Positions 27,321 to 33,084 of a stretch of 64,000 nucleotides of DNA are shown here, one piece after another. Position numbers and translations under genes: made by a program. The notes beneath the pieces are model-generated. The model saw nothing but the letters and a program-made list of their open reading frames with translations. It made no database searches and was not told the origin of the DNA. The stretch is from Chitinophaga niabensis (GTDB lineage: Bacteria > Bacteroidota > Bacteroidia > Chitinophagales > Chitinophagaceae), in contig NZ_CP154260.1 of NCBI RefSeq assembly GCF_039545795.1, positions 4,903,001 through 4,967,000 on the forward strand. Direction: 5' to 3'. Within the stretch, counting starts at the first letter, position 1, and each line of letters opens with the position of its first letter.

Positions 27321-27979
27321 GCTTAGAGGATACCGCATTTGAGTTTAAGGGCCAGCATTGGCGGCTCTCAGCCGGAAGGGCTATTTACTGGGAAGAAGAG
27401 AACGCATTGATTGTGGCAGACCTGCATGTGGGAAAGTCTGCCCACTTCCGGAAAGCAGGGATTGCCGTGCCTGCGAACATTGTGCAGGAAGACCTATACC
27501 GTTTGCAGCAACTGATCACCAAATACCATCCGGAAAAAGTACTGATCGTGGGAGATATGTTCCACAGCTCCGCCAATAACGAAGTGCAATACTTTAAGAT
27601 CTGGCGGCGGCAGTTTGCACATATTGCCTTTGAACTGATTGAAGGGAATCACGACATCCTGGAACCATCCTTATACGAAGACCTCCAGATCAATCTTCAC
27701 CAGGTACTCTCCCTCCGTAATTTCTATTTTGTGCATGACCGGGAGGATAAACCTTCCGTGCTGGAAGGCCATTACCTCATTTCCGGGCATATCCATCCGG
27801 GGATCAGGATGATAGGAGCCGGAAGGCAGAGTTTACGGCTGCCCTGTTTTTATTTTGGGATGGAAGGGGCTGTTCTGCCGGCATTCAGCGGATTTACCGG
27901 TTTGTATTCCCTGCACCCGGAACCGGAATCCGCAGTGTTTGTAATTGCGGAAAAGAAGATATTCCGGATATTTCAGTAA
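27317..27979 (+). CDS. pdeM: Ligase-associated DNA damage response endonuclease PdeM
   Basis: A 220-aa calcineurin-like metallophosphoesterase. All metal motifs are present: D35 and H37 in IVADLHVGKSAHF, then VLIVGDMFHSS, IEGNHDILE and ISGHIHPGIRM. PdeM proteins of this group are Mn-dependent DNA endo- and phosphodiesterases found with the Lhr-like helicase. Translation is coupled to the helicase by the ATGA overlap. This is the last gene of the repair module. Confidence 0.93.
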   Translation: MSLEDTAFEFKGQHWRLSAGRAIYWEEENALIVADLHVGKSAHFRKAGIAVPANIVQEDLYRLQQLITKYHPEKVLIVGDMFHSSANNEVQYFKIWRRQFAHIAFELIEGNHDILEPSLYEDLQINLHQVLSLRNFYFVHDREDKPSVLEGHYLISGHIHPGIRMIGAGRQSLRLPCFYFGMEGAVLPAFSGFTGLYSLHPEPESAVFVIAEKKIFRIFQ

Positions 27980-28031
27980 ATTAGAACACATACGCTCTAA
28001 CCCGATTTTACAACATCATCAAAAAACCGAC

Positions 28032-29255
28032 ATGAAAAAAGCATTATTCCTTCTATTCCTCCTACCCCTGTTTGCTATAGCCCAGGACAAGGGTATACAC
28101 TTTGAACATGGATTATCCTGGAAAGAAATACAGGCTAAAGCCAAAGCTGAAAACAAATATATCTTCATTGATTGCTTCACTACCTGGTGCGGCCCCTGCA
28201 AGTATATGACCGCCAACATTTTTCCACAGCAGGAAGTAGGTGATTTCTTCAATAGTAAATTCATCAACGTAAAATTACAGATGGATGTAACGGAAGGGGA
28301 TAATGAAGAAGTGAAAAAATGGTATGAAGATGCCAAGGCTATTGGAGAGCAATATAGCGTTAGGGCCTATCCTACTTTCCTCTTCTTTGCGCCGGATGGC
28401 AAAGTGGTACACCGCATGGTAGGTGGTGGCGAAGCAGAAGCTTTCATTGCCCGCAGTAAAGAAGCGCTGGATCCCACAAAACAATATTATGTGCAACTGG
28501 CCAAATATGAACAAGGCAATAAAGACGAGGCCTTCCTCCGCAGTTTTGCTTTGACTGCATTAAATGCCTATGATTCAAAAACAGCACAGGCAGTATCCAA
28601 AGAATACTTTGATACACAGAAAGATCTTTTCACGAAAGACAACCTGGAGATGCTGGCTAAGTTCACCCGTACCAGCAAGGACAAAGGGTTTGCTATTTTC
28701 CTGAATGAGTCTGCCAAGGCCAATAAAATATTGGGTAAGGGCAAAGCGGAAGGAATTGTAGGTAGCATTGTCAGCAATGAAGAAATATATCCCAAGGTCT
28801 TTAAGAAAGATGCCGGAGCTCCGGACTGGGCTGTACTGCAATCTGAGCTGACTGCTAAATATCCTAAGCTGGCGGATGAGCTGATAGCTAAAAGCAAAGT
28901 GATCTATTATGCCAATAAAAAAGATGCTGAGAATTCTGTGAACAGCATTGTAGCTTATATGAAGAAATATAGCGACAAGGCCAGTCCAATGGATCTGAAC
29001 CAGTTTGCCTGGACGATCTTTGAAAGCTGCAAGGATATGAAGTGTGTGGAAGAGGCGCTGGAATGGAGTAAACGTTCTTTTGCTGAAAACCAGGATCCGA
29101 ATTTCATGGATACTTATGCGAACCTGCTTTACAAGCTGGGCCGTAAAGATGAAGCGATTGCCGTGCAGGAGAAAGCGGTGAGCCTCGCGAAGGATAAGAA
29201 GCCTTTGGAAGAGACGCTTAATAAGATGAAGAAGGGGGAGAAGACCTGGAATTAG
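28032..29255 (+). CDS. Exported thioredoxin-family protein with helical C-terminal half
   Basis: A 407-aa periplasmic thiol-disulfide protein. Signal peptide MKKALFLLFLLPLFAIAQ; the ATG at 28032 is chosen because longer versions hide it. The thioredoxin domain (about residues 25-155) has the redox site TTWCGPCKYM (C53, C56), a cis-proline in VRAYPTFLFF, and an extended insertion as in DUF255/thioredoxin_7 proteins. Residues about 170-407 are helical with TPR-like features near the end (MDTYANLLYKLGRKDEAI). It probably reduces or forms disulfides in exported proteins. It ends in a strong terminator. Confidence 0.9.
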   Translation: MKKALFLLFLLPLFAIAQDKGIHFEHGLSWKEIQAKAKAENKYIFIDCFTTWCGPCKYMTANIFPQQEVGDFFNSKFINVKLQMDVTEGDNEEVKKWYEDAKAIGEQYSVRAYPTFLFFAPDGKVVHRMVGGGEAEAFIARSKEALDPTKQYYVQLAKYEQGNKDEAFLRSFALTALNAYDSKTAQAVSKEYFDTQKDLFTKDNLEMLAKFTRTSKDKGFAIFLNESAKANKILGKGKAEGIVGSIVSNEEIYPKVFKKDAGAPDWAVLQSELTAKYPKLADELIAKSKVIYYANKKDAENSVNSIVAYMKKYSDKASPMDLNQFAWTIFESCKDMKCVEEALEWSKRSFAENQDPNFMDTYANLLYKLGRKDEAIAVQEKAVSLAKDKKPLEETLNKMKKGEKTWN

Positions 29256-29277
29256 TTTTCTTTCTTTGAGAATAGTT

Positions 29278-29307
29278 AAAAGGATGGCTTCGGCCGTCCT
29301 TTTTTTA
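29278..29307 (+). terminator. Intrinsic terminator after the thioredoxin gene
   Basis: Stem AAAAGGATGGC (29278-29288), tetraloop TTCG, GCCGTCCTTTT (29293-29303) with one T-G pair, then further T residues. Confidence 0.93.
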
Positions 29308-29331
29308 TGGGATCCTGTTCATCCTACATAG

Positions 29332-29361
29332 AAAAAGTGTCAGGAGAAAACTCCCGACACT
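29332..29361 (-). terminator. Intrinsic terminator for the S24 repressor gene
   Basis: Arms 29336-29346 and 29351-29361 pair (AGTGTC, one A-C mismatch, GGAG) around an AAAA loop. On the minus strand the hairpin is followed by TTTTT (29336-29332). It lies about 215 nt beyond the repressor stop, with the tandem repeats in between, so those repeats would be transcribed as a 3' untranslated region. Confidence 0.85.
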
Positions 29362-29393
29362 TTAATGGTTAACTGGGGGCAAACAATGCATTC

Positions 29394-29581
29394 TTTAGTT
29401 CCCTTGCATATGACATTGGTATCAACCTATGTCAAAATCTTTAGTCCCTTGTATATGATGCTATGATATCTTATGGCAGGACTTTTAGTTCTCCTGCATA
29501 CGATACTGTGATATCTTATGTCAGAACCCTTTTTAGTTCCCTTGCATACGATACGATGCTATCCTATGGCAAGATCTTTAG
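29394..29581. repeat. Four imperfect ~45-bp tandem repeats at the 3' end of the S24 repressor gene
   Basis: TTTAGT(T)C blocks begin units at 29394, 29440, 29484, 29532 and a truncated one at 29577, giving unit lengths 46, 44, 48 and 45. Each unit continues CCTTGCATA(T/C)GA, then a GATATCTTATGTCA-like segment. The last start coincides with the repressor's stop codon (29580-29578), so on the minus strand every unit begins with the gene's own end, AACTAAA. This 322-nt gap holds only these repeats and two terminators. Confidence 0.85.
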
Positions 29582-30336
29582 TTCTTCATCTGTTTCTTGA
29601 GCATGCTCACCTGATCCTGCAGCTGGCTGACCATGCCTGCGAGGTGGTTTACACTCAGGCGGTGCTGCTGGCCCATTTTCTGGATCACGGCATCTGCCTG
29701 CCAGATCTCGAGTACTTCTTCCATGTTTACGGGGTATGGATCGTACTGCGGGTTATCTGAAACGAGCGTTACTTTACTTTTGGAGCGGTTGCTTTTCACC
29801 ACGCGCTTGTACACAATGCCTTCGCGGTTGGTGACTACGATATACGCTTCGTTATTGCGGATATCTTCCCAGCCATCCACTTTGTGGCAGACTACTACAG
29901 AGCCTGATGGTGTCGGTAACATGGAGTCTCCGGCTATTTCGAAAGCCCTGTAACTTCCGGCACCTAACATGGGTAAGGTGAAGGTGTTCAGTTCTTCGAT
30001 GAATTCGTCATCATTAAAACCTGCCAGGTAACCGGCAGCGGCTTTAACGGGAACGAAAACAACATTCTGCCGGTCTTTGCTACCTCCCATCTTTTGCTGG
30101 CGGCGTCTTTCCAGGAAGCTTTCCTTCGAGGAACTCAGATCGCGGCGTAACAGATCATCGATGGATACACGGAACATGTCTGAAACCTGCTCCAGTACTT
30201 CGGTACGTGGTTCTGCCCGTTCTTCTTCATATGCTCCCAACAGGGAACGTTTAATGGAAAGACGGTCGGCGAACTCCTGCTGCGTCCAGCCTTTTTGCTT
30301 GCGCAGATATTTAAGATTACGACAAACAGTAGACAT
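29578..30336 (-). CDS. S24-family (LexA/CI-like) transcriptional repressor
   Basis: A 252-aa regulator. Residues 5-62 form an XRE helix-turn-helix (NLKYLRKQKGWTQQEFADRL, then IKRSLLGAYEEERAEP). Residues about 92-215 form an S24 peptidase domain with S138 in EIAGDSMLPTP and K177 in GIVYKRVVKSN. An Ala-Gly pair at 101-102 (VKAAAGYLAGF) lies 36 residues before S138, close to the spacing of LexA cleavage sites, so damage-induced self-cleavage is plausible. A short C-terminal coiled coil follows (MVSQLQDQVSMLKKQM). Its promoter carries two CTAA-N5-TTAG palindromes that recur before dinB 1.5 kb away, so it probably represses itself and dinB-dnaE. Confidence 0.93.
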   Translation of the reverse strand: MSTVCRNLKYLRKQKGWTQQEFADRLSIKRSLLGAYEEERAEPRTEVLEQVSDMFRVSIDDLLRRDLSSSKESFLERRRQQKMGGSKDRQNVVFVPVKAAAGYLAGFNDDEFIEELNTFTLPMLGAGSYRAFEIAGDSMLPTPSGSVVVCHKVDGWEDIRNNEAYIVVTNREGIVYKRVVKSNRSKSKVTLVSDNPQYDPYPVNMEEVLEIWQADAVIQKMGQQHRLSVNHLAGMVSQLQDQVSMLKKQMKN

Positions 30337-30338
30337 CC

Positions 30339-30351
30339 CTAAATAATTTAG
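30339..30351. promoter_or_regulatory. Operator 1 of the S24 repressor gene
   Basis: CTAAATAATTTAG is a perfect CTAA-N5-TTAG palindrome, 3 nt upstream of the repressor ATG and just downstream of the predicted start site. With its right flank it shares an identical 16-bp block (30339-30354, minus strand ATACTAAATTATTTAG) with the dinB promoter. Confidence 0.75.
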
Positions 30352-30361
30352 TATGGTAATG

Positions 30362-30374
30362 CTAACAAAATTAG
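30362..30374. promoter_or_regulatory. Operator 2 of the S24 repressor gene
   Basis: CTAACAAAATTAG, a second CTAA-N5-TTAG palindrome (extended by one pair to GCTAA...TTAGC). It covers the predicted -7 element of the repressor promoter and is centred 23 bp from operator 1. Confidence 0.72.
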
Positions 30375-30398
30375 CAATTATTTTTTATAATTACCAAA
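30366..30398 (-). promoter_or_regulatory. Promoter of the S24 repressor gene
   Basis: On the minus strand TTTG (30398-30395), 21 nt, then TAATTTTG (30373-30366) fit the Bacteroidota consensus. The -7 box lies inside operator 2, so bound repressor would block it. Confidence 0.7.
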
Positions 30399-30447
30399 TT
30401 ATTCTTGGGTTGTTCACTTATTTTTGTTGCAGACAAACTCAATTATT

Positions 30448-30912
30448 ATGCAAGATACTTTGTTAGGTATTCACTCAGTGGTTAGATGGCTGATCCTGTT
30501 ATTCGGTGTATGGGCTGTTATTCGTGCAGTGATGGGCGTTAGTAGCAAATCTGCCTATACCGCAGCGGATACTAAAGCCGGCCTTTTCTTTATGATCTTT
30601 TTAGATATTCAGTTCCTGCTGGGTATTATCCTGTTCATCGTAAGCCCGCTGATCAAAGCTGCTACGTCAGATATGGGTGCCGCTATGAAAAATGCCGGTC
30701 TCCGTTTCTTTACCGTGGAGCACACCCTGATGGCATTAGTGGCTTTAGCCCTTGTACATATCGGCCGTAGCAAGATCAAAAAATCTGCTTCCGATGCCAA
30801 AAAACATAAAACAGCGCTGATCTTTTTCGGTCTTGCCCTGATCCTGATCCTGGCCCTGATCCCATGGCCCGGACGTGAGGCTGTTGGCAGAGCGTTGGTT
30901 CCTTCCTTCTAA
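30448..30912 (+). CDS. Four-helix membrane protein, unknown
   Basis: A 154-aa inner-membrane protein from ATG 30448; a TTG start 24 nt upstream would add a non-hydrophobic tail. Predicted helices are about residues 10-32 (VVRWLILLFGVWAVIRAVMG), 43-65, 90-110 (FTVEHTLMALVALALVHIG) and 124-143. Histidines H8, H95 and H107 lie at helix ends, and the arrangement resembles cytochrome-b-like or DUF420-type four-helix proteins, but no family is certain. A -7-like TATTTTTG lies at 30419-30426. It diverges from the S24 repressor across 111 nt, so the same operators might also touch its expression. Confidence 0.75.
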   Translation: MQDTLLGIHSVVRWLILLFGVWAVIRAVMGVSSKSAYTAADTKAGLFFMIFLDIQFLLGIILFIVSPLIKAATSDMGAAMKNAGLRFFTVEHTLMALVALALVHIGRSKIKKSASDAKKHKTALIFFGLALILILALIPWPGREAVGRALVPSF

Positions 30913-30927
30913 ATAATTCATTGATAT

Positions 30928-30964
30928 AAAAAAGCCGGGTACGCTGTGAGTACCCGGCTTTTTT
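30928..30964 (+). terminator. Strong intrinsic terminator (bidirectional)
   Basis: Perfect 15-bp stem: 30928-30942 (AAAAAAGCCGGGTAC) with 30950-30964 and a 7-nt loop, A run on one side and T run on the other. It ends the membrane protein gene. Confidence 0.95.
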
Positions 30965-30966
30965 GT

Positions 30967-30996
30967 TTAAAAGAGACCGTCTTACCAGACGGCCTC
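30967..30996 (-). terminator. Intrinsic terminator for the SdpI-like gene
   Basis: Stem 30973-30982 (GAGACCGTCT) with 30987-30996, one A-C mismatch, 4-nt loop. On the minus strand it is followed by TTTT. It lies 55 nt beyond the SdpI-like stop. Confidence 0.75.
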
Positions 30997-31051
30997 GTAA
31001 AAATAGGAGCGGGTGCTTGCCATCAACCCTGCTCTTCTGGTTCATAATGCA

Positions 31052-31726
31052 TTACCCATGTGTAACATAGAAAAGTCGGTATGAATAGATATAAGGCAAT
31101 GCAGCCAAAGCCATGGCGGCAAAAATAAACATGAACACGCCGCTCACCACTGTCAGGAACATCCCGGCTATAACGATCACGATCCCCGCATACAGCCACA
31201 ATTTGCCCGCAAAAGCATGTACTTTCAGCCAGATCTCATCACTTTGCATGGTCCAGGGTGTTCGGACCCCCACAAAGTTATTGGGCTTCAGGTTCCGCAG
31301 TACTAAACCGATCATCGAGATCAGTAATCCCACCCCGATAAATACCCATTTTTCCAGGAATATTCCCCGGCCCACGCTCACCAGGTATATAATAATGGTA
31401 GTGAATACCGCCAGGTAAATATGGATCCTGAAACGGATACGATAGTACGCCTTTATGTGGTTGGCCGTTTCAATAGCCGGCTCTTCCTTTTCGTCCGGTT
31501 TGGGGATATACCGGAACAGAAAATACAGCAGGCCGTTTGTGAAAAAAAGAAAGATCATCAGCAGCAGAAATTCCTGCTTATCCCCTACCCTGTCAGGCAC
31601 GCCGTTCAGATTATAATTGGTGGGAATGATCTCCGGGAGGCTGTTCCAGATAACGCCCAGATAAACCATGGGCACAAATACAAGCAGTAACAGCAGTAGT
31701 TCTTTAACGTAATCCGGATGTTTCAT
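31052..31726 (-). CDS. SdpI/DUF1648-family membrane protein
   Basis: A 224-aa inner-membrane protein. The N-terminal DUF1648 unit is a helix followed by GVIWNSLPEIIPTNYNLNGVPDRVGDK. The C-terminal SdpI domain has the hallmark NNFVGVRTPWTMQSDEIW between helices. Six helices are predicted. In Bacillus subtilis SdpI gives immunity to the SdpC toxin and signals to its regulator; in Bacteroidota the family is widespread and its role is unknown. It diverges from dinB over 128 nt, next to the two dinB operators, so shared control is possible but not shown. Confidence 0.9.
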   Translation of the reverse strand: MKHPDYVKELLLLLLVFVPMVYLGVIWNSLPEIIPTNYNLNGVPDRVGDKQEFLLLMIFLFFTNGLLYFLFRYIPKPDEKEEPAIETANHIKAYYRIRFRIHIYLAVFTTIIIYLVSVGRGIFLEKWVFIGVGLLISMIGLVLRNLKPNNFVGVRTPWTMQSDEIWLKVHAFAGKLWLYAGIVIVIAGMFLTVVSGVFMFIFAAMALAALPYIYSYRLFYVTHG

Positions 31727-31799
31727 ATGAAAAAGGATTAGTTGTACATATATATCTACATTATTCGGGCCAATTAAGTTTAAAAAGGTTTATTTTCTA

Positions 31800-31812
31800 C
31801 TAACTACATTAG
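31800..31812. promoter_or_regulatory. Distal operator of dinB-dnaE
   Basis: CTAACTACATTAG matches CTAA-N5-TTAG and is centred 18 bp upstream of the proximal palindrome. It is in the position where a -33 box would be expected; no TTTG is present there. Confidence 0.68.
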
Positions 31813-31813
31813 C

Positions 31814-31838
31814 AATACTAAATTATTTAGTATTTTTG
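31814..31838 (+). promoter_or_regulatory. Proximal operator and -7 element of dinB-dnaE
   Basis: 31814-31834 is a perfect 21-bp palindrome about T31824, with the core CTAAATTATTTAG at 31818-31830. Its right end merges with TATTTTTG (31831-31838), a full match to the -7 consensus TANNTTTG, 16 nt before the dinB ATG. A repressor on the palindrome would directly occlude RNA polymerase. Confidence 0.78.
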
Positions 31839-31854
31839 GTTCAAATAAGTGTGT

Positions 31855-33081
31855 ATGCTACTAGATGGACAGAGAACCATAGCTCATATCGACATGGATT
31901 GTTTCTTCGTGTCCGTGGAGTGTCTTAAGGATCGCAGTCTGAAAGGAAAACCCGTATTGGTAGGCGGGCGTGGAGACAGAGCTGTAGTAGCCGCCTGTAG
32001 TTATGAAGCCCGTACTTTTGGGATCCATTCCGCCATGCCCATGAAAATGGCCCTCCGCCTATGCCCTCATGCTATCATCCGCGGCGGGGATATGGAAGAA
32101 TACAGCAATTTCTCCCGTCATGTTACCGATATTATTGCAGGTAATGCCCCATTATATGAGAAATCGTCCATTGATGAATTTTACCTGGATATCAGCGGCA
32201 TGGATAAATATTTTGGTTCGCTGAAATGGGCAAGTGAATTGCGGCAAAAGATCATGCGCGAAACCAAACTGCCTATTTCATTGGGGCTTGCTTCCAACAA
32301 AATGGTGTCGAAAGTCGCCACAAATGAAGCCAAACCAAGTGGTCAGTTATCCATCCCTTTCGGGCAGGAAAAAATATTCCTGGCACCGATGCCTATTGAC
32401 AAGATACCCATGGTAGGAAAAGAAACCGCGGCACAATTAAGGCGCCGCGGAGTGGAAACAGTGAAAACACTCAGTGAGATCCCCATTGGTTTACTGGAAG
32501 CCTGGTTGGGTAAAAACGGTATTTCCCTTTGGAACAAAGCCAACGGTATTGATGAAACTCCGGTGGTCCCTTTCCACGAACAAAAATCTATTTCTACGGA
32601 AAGTACTTTCTCTACGGATACTATCGATATGGATTTTATTCATAGTGAACTGGTGCGCATGACGGAAAAAGTGGCATTTGAACTCCGCCAGCAGAACAGG
32701 TTAGCAGGTTGTGTGACAGTTAAGATCCGGTACTCGGATTTTGAAACCGTTACCAAACAAATGAGTATTGCCTATACCGCCAGCGATCATGTATTGCTGG
32801 AAAAAGTAAAAGAACTCTTCTCTAAACTGTACGACCGCCGTTTGCTGATCCGGCTGATAGGCGTGCGTTTCAGCCATATGGTGTCCGGTAATTACCAGAT
32901 CAGTCTTTTTGAAGACACGCATGAAATGATCTCTTTATACCAGGCGATCGATAGTATCAAAAGTCAGTATGGCTGGCAATTGCTGATGCGTGGCAGTAGC
33001 AGTGGCGGCAGGTTTGAAGAGGAGCTACAGCCTTATCAGAAGAAAGAAACATTCACCATGAAACGCCGTTACCCCAAATAG
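31855..33081 (+). CDS. dinB: DNA polymerase IV (Y family)
   Basis: A 408-aa translesion polymerase. Catalytic acidic residues are intact: HIDMDCFFVSVE (first Asp D13) and SSIDEFYLDISG, so it is an active polymerase and not the catalytically dead ImuB type. The finger/palm segment includes SYEARTFGIHSAMP and GLASNKMVSKVATNEAKP, followed by the helix-hairpin-helix region (IPMVGKETAAQLRRRGV) and little finger. The C-terminus lacks an obvious beta-clamp pentapeptide beyond QISLFE (about residue 348). I chose ATG 31855; a GTG two codons earlier is possible. It is 3 nt before dnaE, so one operon, under two palindromic operators. Confidence 0.96.
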   Translation: MLLDGQRTIAHIDMDCFFVSVECLKDRSLKGKPVLVGGRGDRAVVAACSYEARTFGIHSAMPMKMALRLCPHAIIRGGDMEEYSNFSRHVTDIIAGNAPLYEKSSIDEFYLDISGMDKYFGSLKWASELRQKIMRETKLPISLGLASNKMVSKVATNEAKPSGQLSIPFGQEKIFLAPMPIDKIPMVGKETAAQLRRRGVETVKTLSEIPIGLLEAWLGKNGISLWNKANGIDETPVVPFHEQKSISTESTFSTDTIDMDFIHSELVRMTEKVAFELRQQNRLAGCVTVKIRYSDFETVTKQMSIAYTASDHVLLEKVKELFSKLYDRRLLIRLIGVRFSHMVSGNYQISLFEDTHEMISLYQAIDSIKSQYGWQLLMRGSSSGGRFEEELQPYQKKETFTMKRRYPK

Positions 33082-33084
33082 CTT

